Source: Mycobacterium sp. BK086
GTDB lineage: Bacteria; Actinomycetota; Actinomycetes; Mycobacteriales; Mycobacteriaceae
Assembly: GCA_004362315.1 (NCBI GenBank)
Contig: SNWL01000003.1
Span: forward strand, 1,178,001 to 1,242,000
Length of the DNA stretch: 64,000 nucleotides
Reading direction: 5' to 3'
The position numbers and the translations under genes were made by a program. The notes beneath the pieces were generated by a model, which was given only the letters and a program-made list of their open reading frames with translations, did no database searches and was not told the origin of the DNA. Positions 8,176-16,759 of the stretch are shown piece by piece (positions within the stretch are counted from its first letter, which is position 1; each line of letters opens with the position of its first letter).

Positions 8176-9747
8176 TCAGCGACCCTCGAGCCTCTCCACG
8201 AGGCGGAACTTCTGCACCTTGCCGGTGGCCGTCGTCGGCAACTCGTCGGCGCCGCACAGCACGACCTTCTTGGGCACCTTGAACCGCGCGAGCCGGCCGC
8301 GGCATCGGTCGATGATCTCGTCCTCGGTCAACGCGACCCCGGAAACCGGAACCACTACGGCACAGCCGATCTCGCCCCACCGGTCGTCGGTCAGGCCGAT
8401 CGCATACACCTGGCTGATGTCGTCGTAGCCGGCCAATAGATCCTCGATCTCCTTCGGCATGACGAGCTCGCCGCCGCTTTTGTACAGCTCCTTGCTGCGT
8501 CCGGTGACCCGCAGATACCCGTCGGCTCCGACGCAGCCGATGTCGCCCGAGTGCAACCAGCCGTCCCGCAACGCCGCTGCCGTTTCCTCTGGCCGGTTCC
8601 AATAGCCGATCATCGTCGTGGGACCGCGGGAGACGAGTTCACCCTCGAAGCTCGAGTACTCCACTAACGCGTCGGTGCCCTCGACACCGGCCGCACCCGC
8701 GAGCTTGGGGCGGCCCACCGTCTCGGCGCACCGCGTCAACGGATCCTCGGGCAGGGTGAGCGTCATGGCTCCGCCACACTCGGTCATGCCGTAACCGGTG
8801 ACAATCTCGCTGACGCCCAACACCTCTCGGATCTGCTCCCACAATCGGATCGGTGCGGGCGCGGATCCGCACAGCACGGCGCGCAGCGAGCTCAGATCGT
8901 AGTCGCCGCGTGCCGGACTCTCGACCATCGCGAGCGCCATCGTCGGCACACACAACATGTCGGTGGCCCCGTGGCGGTCGATACCGGCGAAGTACCCCTC
9001 CGCACTGAACGTCGGCTGCAGGATTACTGCGCCGCCGACGAACATCGCCGACAGCAGGCCTTCGATGTAGGCGAACATGTGATAGCACGGCAGCGAGAAC
9101 AGGATCCGCCGACCGTCTTCGTAGGCGCGGGTGAGGGCGGAGGCGTACGCGGTCCGCAGCACCGCATCGTGAGAGGTCAAGACGCCCTTGGGAAACCCGG
9201 TGCTGCCCGACGTGTAGAGCATGTCGGCGGGCGCGTCGGGTGAGACCAGTGCTGACGGTTTCCCGGATCCGGGGAGGTCGGCGGTCCGCACCACGGTGAC
9301 GTCCGGCCCTTCCCACCCCGAGAGAATCTCGTCGAACATCGCGCAATAGTCGACGTCACCGAAACGGCTCATCGCCACGACCACCCGGCAGCCCGAATCG
9401 GCGAGCACATAACGAAGTTCGTCGCGCCGGTACAGATAGTTGAACGGGACAGCGATCGCGCCGAGTCGGGCGATGGCGAATTTCACCGTGACGAAATCGG
9501 CGCTGTTGGCCATCACCATTCCGACCCGGTCGCCCGGTCCGACGCCGAGCGCGGCCAGTCCGGCGGCCAGTCGTGCCGCCTCTTCGGCCACCTCCCGATA
9601 ACTGAGCGTCACCTCATCGGTGATGACGAAGGGCCGGTCGGGAAACCACGCCGCACAGCGCTCTAGCCAATCGGCCAACGTCATCGGTTCCCATATCGGA
9701 AACTGCGCACGCAGCGCATCCCGGCGCGAGTCGATCGTGATGCTCAC
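8176..9747 (-). CDS. acyl-CoA ligase (FadD-type AMP-binding enzyme)
   Basis: 523 residues, a normal length for the ANL adenylating superfamily, which activates a carboxylic acid with ATP and joins it to CoA. Visible motifs are the P-loop YTSGSTGFPKG, the adenine motif GYGMTECGG, the hinge region SGDIG...GYLRVTGRSKELYKSGGE and a C-terminal catalytic lysine in TATGKVQKF. Its start overlaps the stop of the next ligase by four bases (9744-9747). It is the last gene of the twelve-gene operon from 20371. It may activate the pathway's entry substrate or a later cleaved acid; the substrate cannot be read from sequence. Confidence 0.92.
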   Translation of the reverse strand: MSITIDSRRDALRAQFPIWEPMTLADWLERCAAWFPDRPFVITDEVTLSYREVAEEAARLAAGLAALGVGPGDRVGMVMANSADFVTVKFAIARLGAIAVPFNYLYRRDELRYVLADSGCRVVVAMSRFGDVDYCAMFDEILSGWEGPDVTVVRTADLPGSGKPSALVSPDAPADMLYTSGSTGFPKGVLTSHDAVLRTAYASALTRAYEDGRRILFSLPCYHMFAYIEGLLSAMFVGGAVILQPTFSAEGYFAGIDRHGATDMLCVPTMALAMVESPARGDYDLSSLRAVLCGSAPAPIRLWEQIREVLGVSEIVTGYGMTECGGAMTLTLPEDPLTRCAETVGRPKLAGAAGVEGTDALVEYSSFEGELVSRGPTTMIGYWNRPEETAAALRDGWLHSGDIGCVGADGYLRVTGRSKELYKSGGELVMPKEIEDLLAGYDDISQVYAIGLTDDRWGEIGCAVVVPVSGVALTEDEIIDRCRGRLARFKVPKKVVLCGADELPTTATGKVQKFRLVERLEGR

Positions 9748-11357
9748 AGCTCGGAGATCCGGCCCTGCACGATGGCCTCCCGTACCGCGAATCGCTGGAC
9801 CTTGCCGGTCGGGGTGACGGGGAACTGGTCGGTGACATACCAGCGGGCCGGCACCTGGTATCGGGCGAGCCTGCTCTGTGCGTGCTCCAGCAAGTCTTGT
9901 TTGAGCACGTGATCGTGGTTCGCAAGCTTGAGAACGGCCGCGACGATCTCGCCGAGCCGGTCGTCGGGCAAGCCGACGACCACCACGTCGAGTACCGAAT
10001 CATGTTCGGACAGAATCCGTTCGACGTGCGCTGGCGAAATGTTCTCGCCACCGCGGATGATGAGCTCCTTCAGACGCCCACTGATCGTGAGATAGCCGCG
10101 GTCGTCCATGGCGCCGAGGTCGCCGGTGTGTACGAAACCGTCGAGATCCACCGCGGCCGCGGTGGCCTCGGGATCGTGCAAGTAGTGCACAAACTGCTGG
10201 TAGCCCCGGGCGCACAACTCGCCGACCTCGCCGGTGGCGACCACCTGACCCGTCGCCGGATCGGTCACCTTGCAGTCCACCTGCGGCAGCGGGCGCCCGA
10301 CGGTATGGCGGCGGTCTTCCATGCCGTCTGTCGGTCGGGTCAGGCTCAGCACCGGAGCGAGTTCGGTTTGGCCGTAAAGGTTGTAGACGTCAGCGCCGAA
10401 CAGGTCGGAGGCGTCGTCGATGAGGCGGGGATCCACCGGCGAGGCCCCGCCCATGATCACCTCCAGGCGCGGAGCAGTCAGATCGCTGGCCCGCTGATGG
10501 TCGACCAACGCCGACAACACGGCCGGCACGTAGAACAGGACCTGGACCGCTTCCTCGCGCATGGCCGCCAGCACCGGCGCAGGCGCAAACCGGTCGACCA
10601 GGATGATCGTGCCGCCCGCCCACAGTGGCCCCAGCGTGCCGATCACACATCCTGCGGTGTGGAACATAGGCAGTGGATTCAGACACACCGGCCGATCGGG
10701 AAGCCCGGCGGCCTCGACGGTGAGCTTCGCGACGTTGACCAGCGAGCGGTGCCGCAGCGCAACGCCTTTGGGTCGCCCGGTGGTTCCCGACGTGTACTGC
10801 AGCATGGCGATCTCGTCGGCGTCGCCCACTCCGTCGTCGAGCACCGCGGGATCGGGGACGTCGGCGCACCACACCGTGTGATCGGACAACGAGATACACC
10901 GCAGGCCGGGGATTGTGCCGGCCACCCGTGCCGCGATCTCGGCCATGGGGTAATCCCGGTTGGCATCGGCGTGTAGCAAGATCGTCGACCCGGAATGAGC
11001 CACCGCGTACTGCAGATCATCCTCCGGCAGGACCGGGTTGAGCGCCACCAGCACCATGCCGGCCAGTGCGGCACCGTATTGGATGATCGGCCATTCCACG
11101 ACGTTCGGCGCCCACAGGGCGATGTGGCTGCCCCGGTCGGTCAACCGGCCCAGTGCGGTCGCCACCCGGCACGCCTCGACGAACAGTTCCCCGTACGTCA
11201 ATCGCACGGGAGTGATACCGCCGTGGCGGGTTCCGACCAGGGCAGTGCGCTGCGGGTCGCCGCCGGCCCGCTCGGCCAGCAGCTCACCCACTGTCAGGTC
11301 GACCAGCTCCGTGGAGCGGTCGGCCGTCCAGTAGGCAGAGGCAGAGCCGAGGGTCAT
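9744..11357 (-). CDS. acyl-CoA ligase (FadD-type AMP-binding enzyme)
   Basis: 537 residues from ATG 11357, whose ATGA overlaps the SDR stop; the longer open frame up to 11870 lies inside the SDR gene and is not real. ANL-superfamily motifs are QYTSGTTGRPKGVALRH, NLYGQTELAPV, HTGDLGAMDDRGYL...GRLKELIIRGGENIS and the C-terminal lysine in TPTGKVQRF. The enzyme forms an acyl-AMP and then an acyl-CoA. Two different ligases in tandem suggest that two acids must be activated, for example the starting compound and a fragment released later. Substrate unknown. Confidence 0.92.
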   Translation of the reverse strand: MTLGSASAYWTADRSTELVDLTVGELLAERAGGDPQRTALVGTRHGGITPVRLTYGELFVEACRVATALGRLTDRGSHIALWAPNVVEWPIIQYGAALAGMVLVALNPVLPEDDLQYAVAHSGSTILLHADANRDYPMAEIAARVAGTIPGLRCISLSDHTVWCADVPDPAVLDDGVGDADEIAMLQYTSGTTGRPKGVALRHRSLVNVAKLTVEAAGLPDRPVCLNPLPMFHTAGCVIGTLGPLWAGGTIILVDRFAPAPVLAAMREEAVQVLFYVPAVLSALVDHQRASDLTAPRLEVIMGGASPVDPRLIDDASDLFGADVYNLYGQTELAPVLSLTRPTDGMEDRRHTVGRPLPQVDCKVTDPATGQVVATGEVGELCARGYQQFVHYLHDPEATAAAVDLDGFVHTGDLGAMDDRGYLTISGRLKELIIRGGENISPAHVERILSEHDSVLDVVVVGLPDDRLGEIVAAVLKLANHDHVLKQDLLEHAQSRLARYQVPARWYVTDQFPVTPTGKVQRFAVREAIVQGRISEL

Positions 11358-12214
11358 ACGGGATTGGTGCCCAGCTTCGCCTGGCTCATATCGCTGATCT
11401 CCGACCAGCGCGCGGTGATTTCGTCCAGGTCCGGGGCCGCGGCGAACGTGACACCGTCGTTCTGGAACTGGGCGACCCGCTGGACCAGCCCGCCGCCGAC
11501 GACGAACACCGAACCGGTGTCGTGATTCTGCTCCGACAGCAGGTAGCCCACGGCCGGTGCGACCAGCTCGGGGTTGAGCTTGTCCAGGACTTCCTGAGGC
11601 GCGATGTCGGCGGTCATCCGGGTGGCGGCCAGTGGCGCGATCGCGTTGGCGGTGATGTCGTACTTGGCGCCCTCGATCGCCAGTGTGTTGATCAGACCGA
11701 CCAGACCGGCCTTGGCTGCGCCGTAGTTGGCTTGCCCGAAGTTGCCATACAGCCCGCTGGTGGAGGTGGCTACGACGATCCGGCCGAAGCCTTGCTCGCG
11801 CAGATGCGGCCAGGCCGCGCGGATGACGTTGTAGCCGCCGTGCAGGTGCACCTGCAGCACCGCATCCCAATTCTCCTGTGTCAGCTTGTGGAATGCGCCG
11901 TCGCGCAGGATTCCCGCATTGCTGACGACGCCGTGCACCGCACCGAACTCATCCAGCGCGGTGGCGATGATGTCGGCGGCACCTTCGGCGGTGGCCACCG
12001 ACGAGTAGTTGGCGACGGCCCGGCCACCCTCACTACGGATCTCCTGCACCACCGCATCGGCCATGCTGGTGCCCGATCCCGATCCGTCCCTGGCTCCGCC
12101 GAGATCGTTGACGACGACCAATGCGCCATTGGCGGCGAGGAATCGCGCGTATTCGCGACCCAGCCCTCCCCCGGCACCAGTGACGATGACGACGCGATCC
12201 TGCAATCCTGGCAC
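11354..12214 (-). CDS. short-chain dehydrogenase, MFE-2 3-hydroxyacyl-CoA dehydrogenase type
   Basis: 286 residues. The nucleotide motif TGAGGGLG is followed by VVVNDLGG, a pattern common in the 3-hydroxyacyl-CoA dehydrogenase domain of peroxisomal multifunctional enzyme 2. VSNAGILRD and the catalytic YGAAK are present. It probably oxidises a 3-hydroxyacyl-CoA with NAD+. The start is a GTG behind AAGGAGA. It follows the Ltp-like thiolase in the operon and overlaps the ligase by ATGA. In a beta-oxidation-like pathway it would act between the crotonases and the thiolases of the same operon. Confidence 0.88.
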   Translation of the reverse strand: MPGLQDRVVIVTGAGGGLGREYARFLAANGALVVVNDLGGARDGSGSGTSMADAVVQEIRSEGGRAVANYSSVATAEGAADIIATALDEFGAVHGVVSNAGILRDGAFHKLTQENWDAVLQVHLHGGYNVIRAAWPHLREQGFGRIVVATSTSGLYGNFGQANYGAAKAGLVGLINTLAIEGAKYDITANAIAPLAATRMTADIAPQEVLDKLNPELVAPAVGYLLSEQNHDTGSVFVVGGGLVQRVAQFQNDGVTFAAAPDLDEITARWSEISDMSQAKLGTNPV

Positions 12215-12242
12215 TAGCTGTTCTCCTTGAACTCGTCGATTA

Positions 12243-13445
12243 TCAAGAGCCGCAACGCGGCTCGCGGGACACCACGGATATGAACGAGACGCATCCGCCC
12301 GGGCGGCCTCCGAGATTGTGGGTGAGTGCGGTGTGCGGATCGGACAGCTGCCGCGCGCCGGCCTCCCCCCGGAACTGCAGCCACGCCTCGTACAGCATCC
12401 GCAGCCCGCTGGCCCCGACGGGGTGTCCGAAGCTCTTCAGCCCACCGTCGGGATTGATCGGCAGCCGTCCCCCGGCGTCGAATTCACCGCCCAGGGCGTC
12501 CTTCCACGCGTGGCCGGGTTCGGCGAATCCGAGGTCTTCCATCAGAATGATCTCGGTCGGCGTGAAGCAGTCGTGAACCTCGGCCAGCGACAACTGAACC
12601 GCCGGGTTGTCGATACCGGCCTGCGCGTAGGCATCCTTGGCCGACTTCACCACCTCCGGGAACGTGGTGAAGTCGTAGCCGGGGTCGGTCGTGCCCCTGG
12701 TGGAGCCCGCAACCAGCGATAGGGCGTTGACATACATTGGGCTGTCGGTGAATTCGTGAGCCCGCTCCGCAGGCACGATCAACGCACATGCCGCACCGTC
12801 GGAGACCCCCGAACAGTCATAGACACCCAACCGACCGGCGACCTTGGGTGCGGCCTCGATGGCCTCTTTGGCGACCGACTTGCGGAATTGCGCTTTCGGG
12901 TTCCGCGAGCCGTTGTCGTGGTTCTTCCAGGCGACGTGGGTCATCGCCGCACGCATCTCGTCGGGGTGCACACCGTATCGCGCGCAGTAGGCCGGGTCGA
13001 GCAGCGAGAAGGCCGCCGGCGCCGTCATCGACAACTCGGCCGCCGTCCCGTCGGCCGGCGGGTCTTGGCGCAGAAGTCCGGAATAACCAGAGTCCTTGAG
13101 CTTTTCGACGCCGACCGCCATCGCGACGTCATAGGCGCCGGAGGCGACCGCATAGCAGGCGTTGCGGAACGCTTCCGAGCCCGAGGCACACATGTTCTCC
13201 ACGCGGGTGACGGGCTTGTCGTCGCTGCCGAGCGCGCGGCTCAGAGTCAGCCCCGACATCCCGGAGCTCAGCGTGCCCAGCCAGTAGGCGTCGACGTCGG
13301 CGGGCGTCAGTCCACCCGCCCCCGACAGGCATTCCTGGTAGGCCTCGAGAATGAGGTCCTCGGTCGAGATGTCGAATCGCTCGCCGAAGTGGCTGCAGCC
13401 CATCGAGACAACGGCGACCCGCCCCGCGATTCCGTTACTGGCCAT
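12243..13445 (-). CDS. thiolase-like protein (lipid-transfer-protein/SCP-x type)
   Basis: 400 residues from ATG 13445, overlapping the previous gene by 11 bases. It has the thiolase nucleophile region MCASGS with Cys86 and the GHPVGASG loop with its histidine. The second thiolase cysteine loop reads NLGGRPGG instead of CIGGGxG, so the classical acid/base cysteine is missing. This pattern is seen in Ltp/SCP2-type thiolases, which include retro-aldolases of steroid side-chain breakdown that work with a DUF35 partner. The upstream gene carries a DUF35 domain, so a similar two-protein complex is plausible. A plain thiolase role is the alternative. Confidence 0.85.
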   Translation of the reverse strand: MASNGIAGRVAVVSMGCSHFGERFDISTEDLILEAYQECLSGAGGLTPADVDAYWLGTLSSGMSGLTLSRALGSDDKPVTRVENMCASGSEAFRNACYAVASGAYDVAMAVGVEKLKDSGYSGLLRQDPPADGTAAELSMTAPAAFSLLDPAYCARYGVHPDEMRAAMTHVAWKNHDNGSRNPKAQFRKSVAKEAIEAAPKVAGRLGVYDCSGVSDGAACALIVPAERAHEFTDSPMYVNALSLVAGSTRGTTDPGYDFTTFPEVVKSAKDAYAQAGIDNPAVQLSLAEVHDCFTPTEIILMEDLGFAEPGHAWKDALGGEFDAGGRLPINPDGGLKSFGHPVGASGLRMLYEAWLQFRGEAGARQLSDPHTALTHNLGGRPGGCVSFISVVSREPRCGS

Positions 13446-14787
13446 CGCGCAGCACCGCCTTCCAGAAGTAGTTGTGCACACCGTCGGCGGTGAACAGGCG
13501 GCGGAATGTGAAGCCGACCCGGTCACCCACCTGCACTTCCCGAGCACCGACATCGGCCAGCTCGACGGTGAATCGGCCGCCACCGTCGACGTCGACGACG
13601 ACCTGCACCATCGGCGGCGACGGCGAGTACGCCAGCCGGTCGACGGTGTACGTGACGACCGTCGCGCCGAGTTCGGCGATTCGGACCATACTCATCGGCT
13701 CCGTCGAACCACACGCCCGGCAGACCCGCAGCGGCGGAAGGTGCACGAATCCGCAGGCATCGCAGCGGGTTCCGGTGAGACCGAATTTCCACTCCTGCGC
13801 GCGTGCCGATGGCGGTCCGGCCGGCTTGTCGGGTTCCGGCCGCCGCGGTGGCTCGAAGTCCACCAAGCCCCGCCAAGACAGGTACTTCAGGTAGTCGGCG
13901 GGGATGCCGTCGGCCCGTTGGGACGCGACGGCGCGCTGTTGGCGCGCGGCACGCAGCGCCGCGGTGGCTTGAAGCACCATGGCGTCGCAGCCGTCGGTCG
14001 CCGATACCACCAGGATGGTGTCGCCCGGCTCGGCGGTATCGAGGACATCGCAGAGGGCGATCGCGGCGTCAGCGGCACCGCTGTGCCCGGCCGGTGAGGA
14101 TCGGATCGACTTGCGGCCCTTGACCAGAGCTGCGGCGCTCTTGACGATCCCGGCGTTGGGGCAGGCGATGACGACGTGGTCGGCTTCCACTACACCCGCC
14201 GCATCCAAGGCTTGTTCGGCGGCGGCGCGCACGAGTGCGGAGTAGCGCTGGAAGCCGAAGCGCTCCTCCCATTGCCGGCCGGTGATCTCGGTGGGGACCC
14301 GCCAGCGGTCCAGGAATTCGTCGGTCAGAGCGGTGGTGGCCAGCACGTCGGCGATCGACGGGCCGTCACCGAAGAGCAACGCTGCCGCCCCGTCGCCGCC
14401 CAGCTTCTCGTCGGCCGAGCCCGGCCGGCCGACGCGGACGTCGGCACACACCGCGAGGCCACCACCGGCTGCCGCGGCACGGATCGCGGCGAATCCACTG
14501 CGGCCCCCACCACCAAGGTCCGCAGCGAACACATCCGGCGAAAGGCCCAGTGCAGCGTGGATCGCCGTCGCATTGGTCTTATCGGCGTACGCCGGGCTGG
14601 AGGTGGCGAAGTAGATCGCCTGCAGTGCACCGCTTTCACGCAGTGCAACGCCCGCCGCGGCCACCGCCATCGTGGTGGAGTCCTCGTCGTAACTGGCGAC
14701 GACGCGGTCGCGCTTGGGCATCCCGATGTCGGCCCCGGCCAGCCGGAACCGAGGCAGATAGCTCCCATAGGACAGCAGCCCGGCCAT
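13435..14787 (-). CDS. HMG-CoA-synthase-like protein fused to a DUF35 zinc-ribbon/OB-fold domain
   Basis: 450 residues. Residues 1-320 resemble archaeal-type HMG-CoA synthase (YDEDSTTMAVAAAGVAL; ATSSPAYADKTNA). Residues 341-450 are a DUF35 domain with a zinc ribbon (Cys342, Cys345, Cys356, Cys359) and an OB fold. By eye alignment the catalytic cysteine region, normally D-L-x-F-A-C-K-A-G, reads DLGGGGRSG, with Gly at position 95, so the condensing nucleophile seems absent. The ATG overlaps the preceding thiolase stop as TGATG. In archaea, thiolase, HMG-CoA synthase and DUF35 proteins form one complex; here a fused version sits between two thiolases. Probable role: CoA-ester channelling or a lyase/aldolase step. 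Confidence 0.8.
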   Translation of the reverse strand: MAGLLSYGSYLPRFRLAGADIGMPKRDRVVASYDEDSTTMAVAAAGVALRESGALQAIYFATSSPAYADKTNATAIHAALGLSPDVFAADLGGGGRSGFAAIRAAAAGGGLAVCADVRVGRPGSADEKLGGDGAAALLFGDGPSIADVLATTALTDEFLDRWRVPTEITGRQWEERFGFQRYSALVRAAAEQALDAAGVVEADHVVIACPNAGIVKSAAALVKGRKSIRSSPAGHSGAADAAIALCDVLDTAEPGDTILVVSATDGCDAMVLQATAALRAARQQRAVASQRADGIPADYLKYLSWRGLVDFEPPRRPEPDKPAGPPSARAQEWKFGLTGTRCDACGFVHLPPLRVCRACGSTEPMSMVRIAELGATVVTYTVDRLAYSPSPPMVQVVVDVDGGGRFTVELADVGAREVQVGDRVGFTFRRLFTADGVHNYFWKAVLRDGQ

Positions 14788-15995
14788 CACGCCACTCCCC
14801 GGAACACCGCGGCGATCCCCTGCCCGCCGCCGATGCACATGGTCTCCAGTGCCAATCCGCCTCCGCGACGGCGTAGCTCGTGCAACATCGACGTCAGGAT
14901 CCGCACCCCTGTCGCCCCGATCGGATGGCCCAGCGAGATCCCCGAGCCGTTGACGTTGAGCCGGTCCTCGACATCATCGAGTTTGACGCCCCAGCCACTC
15001 AGCACGGCCAATACCTGCACGGCGAACGCCTCGTTGATCTCGATCAGATCCAGGTCGTCGAACCCCAGTCCCGTTTTGGCGAAGAGCTTTTCGACCGCCC
15101 CGACCGGGCCGATGCCCATCCGGGATGGCTCGCAACCCACAGCGGCCCACCCTTCGAGATAGCCGATGGGCTCCAGACCGAGTTCGCCGAGCCGGTCCTC
15201 GGCGACCACCAGACACGCGGCGGCGGCGTCGTTCTGCTGGCTGGAGTTGCCGGCGGTGACCGTTCCGTCGGGCACCACGGTGCGCAGCCGGCCCAGTGTC
15301 TCGGGCGTGGTGTCGGGGCGCACGCCCTCGTCGCGGTCGACGACGACCGGCTCACCGCGGCGTTGCGGCACCTGCACCGTGATGATCTCGTCGTCGAAGG
15401 CGCCGGTCTCTTGCGCGGCCGCGGCACGCTGGTGGCTGCGGGCCGCGAACGCATCGGCGGCATCACGGCCGATGCCGAAGTCGCGCGCCAGGTTCTCGGC
15501 GGTCTCGATCATCCCGCTGATCGCCCCGAATCGCCAAGCCGGCTGCGACATTTCGCGGCCCCTGTCGAGCCGGTCGTAGAGCGTCTGATTACCGGATCGC
15601 GAGCCCCAGCGCGCGGTGGTGGTGTAGTGCTCGATATTGCTCATCGATTCAACGCCGCCGGCCAGCACCACATCGGCGGCGCCGGTCTGCACGGTCATCG
15701 CCGCGGTCACCACCGCCTGCAGCCCCCCGCCGCAGCGGCGATCGATCTGCAACCCGGGCACGGTGATCGGCAGGTCCGCATGCAGAGCCACCCAGCGGCC
15801 GATACAGGGCGCCTCGGAGTTGGCGTAGGACTGCGCGAACACGACATCCTCGATCAGTGCCGGGTCGACCCCGCTGCGGTCGACGACGGCACGGGTCACG
15901 TGCGCGGCGAGGTCCTCGGCCCGCAGGGGACGCAGCGCCCCACCAAAGGTGCCGACCGGAGTACGCAGCGGAGCGACAATCGCGGCCCGCCTCAC
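14787..15995 (-). CDS. acetyl-CoA C-acyltransferase (thiolase)
   Basis: 402 residues with all thiolase catalytic positions: Cys88 in RRCGGGLQAV, His357 in SLGHPIGATG and Cys387 in CIGGGQG. It cleaves a 3-ketoacyl-CoA with CoA, or condenses in reverse. The start is a GTG at 15995 in a GTGA overlap with the 75-residue gene; the frame to 16061 runs through that gene and is not used. It is the only complete, classical thiolase in the operon, so it probably does the true beta-cleavage, while the Ltp-like protein does a different C-C cleavage. Confidence 0.92.
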   Translation of the reverse strand: MRRAAIVAPLRTPVGTFGGALRPLRAEDLAAHVTRAVVDRSGVDPALIEDVVFAQSYANSEAPCIGRWVALHADLPITVPGLQIDRRCGGGLQAVVTAAMTVQTGAADVVLAGGVESMSNIEHYTTTARWGSRSGNQTLYDRLDRGREMSQPAWRFGAISGMIETAENLARDFGIGRDAADAFAARSHQRAAAAQETGAFDDEIITVQVPQRRGEPVVVDRDEGVRPDTTPETLGRLRTVVPDGTVTAGNSSQQNDAAAACLVVAEDRLGELGLEPIGYLEGWAAVGCEPSRMGIGPVGAVEKLFAKTGLGFDDLDLIEINEAFAVQVLAVLSGWGVKLDDVEDRLNVNGSGISLGHPIGATGVRILTSMLHELRRRGGGLALETMCIGGGQGIAAVFRGVA

Positions 15996-16219
15996 GCTTC
16001 GTCGCCCCAGCGATTCGCCGATGGGTCCAGCAGCGCCGTGAGGCGCTCGTCGGGCAGCCACACGAGGGTCTCCAACTCCAATGCGTCGAGGTAGCGCACC
16101 CGGCCGGTACGCAGGTCTTCCAGCCGCAGCCGGGGCCCGTTGGCGTCGAGGTCGACGGTGACCGAGACCTGGGCGAACTCACTGGCCACCACGGATGGCT
16201 GTACGTGATCGGATTCCAT
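15992..16219 (-). CDS. small conserved-context protein, unknown function
   Basis: 75 residues, acidic, no cysteine, no signal peptide and no membrane segment. It has a central LDANGPRLRLEDLRTGRVRYLDALELETLVWLP stretch rich in beta-strand pattern. It sits 7 bases after the Rieske oxygenase beta subunit and overlaps the thiolase by GTGA, so it is firmly in the operon and translationally coupled. It is not a ferredoxin because no cluster ligands are present. A small oxygenase accessory or CoA-enzyme subunit is possible, but I do not recognise it. Confidence 0.7.
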   Translation of the reverse strand: MESDHVQPSVVASEFAQVSVTVDLDANGPRLRLEDLRTGRVRYLDALELETLVWLPDERLTALLDPSANRWGDEA

Positions 16220-16226
16220 GCGCAGC

Positions 16227-16757
16227 TCAGATCAGGAAGCCGAGGGTGGGCAGCGGCCGGTCGTTGTCGACCAGCACGACCTTCTTGTAGACCAGTCGCA
16301 GGCCCGTGTCGGTACGGCGCAGCCGGTAGGTGGTGCGACCACCCCACAGATGCGTGCCGCGAGCGCGCGATTCCAGCAGCAGGAAGTTCGCGCCGACCTC
16401 CAGGTCGGTACCGCCCGCGGGATTGGTCCTCCCGCCGAGGAATTCGATGTTGCTCAGCAGGCGGCGCATGTTCGAGGGAGGCGCTTGGGCATAGCGCTTG
16501 CCCGTCCGGATCTGTTTGAGCCGCGTCCCGATCCGGCTCCGGTTGTCGTTGATGATCGCCATCTGGTGACCGGAATCGTCGCCAAAGCCGTTGGCAGGCA
16601 CCCAGTAGTGCGCGTCGTCGGTCCACAGCGCTTCCCACGAGTCGTAGTCGTTCTCGTCGGCGAAGCGGGCTTCGCGGAACAGGAACTGCTCAGCCTCGTA
16701 GCGGTCGAATTCAGTTGGTACAGGTAGGAGTTCATTGTTCGCGGTCGCGGTGGTCAT
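16227..16757 (-). CDS. aromatic-ring-hydroxylating dioxygenase beta subunit
   Basis: 176 residues with the NTF2-like fold of Rieske dioxygenase small subunits: EAEQFLFREARFADENDYDSWEALWTDDAHYWVP at the start and the RLLSN and RLVYKKVVLV strands later. The subunit is structural and supports the catalytic alpha subunit. ATG 16757 lies 2 bases after the alpha stop; an in-frame extension to 17057 lies within alpha. With alpha it forms a terminal oxygenase for a ring or polycyclic substrate. No reductase or ferredoxin gene is nearby, so electrons must come from elsewhere. Confidence 0.9.
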   Translation of the reverse strand: MTTATANNELLPVPTEFDRYEAEQFLFREARFADENDYDSWEALWTDDAHYWVPANGFGDDSGHQMAIINDNRSRIGTRLKQIRTGKRYAQAPPSNMRRLLSNIEFLGGRTNPAGGTDLEVGANFLLLESRARGTHLWGGRTTYRLRRTDTGLRLVYKKVVLVDNDRPLPTLGFLI

Positions 16758-16759
16758 CG

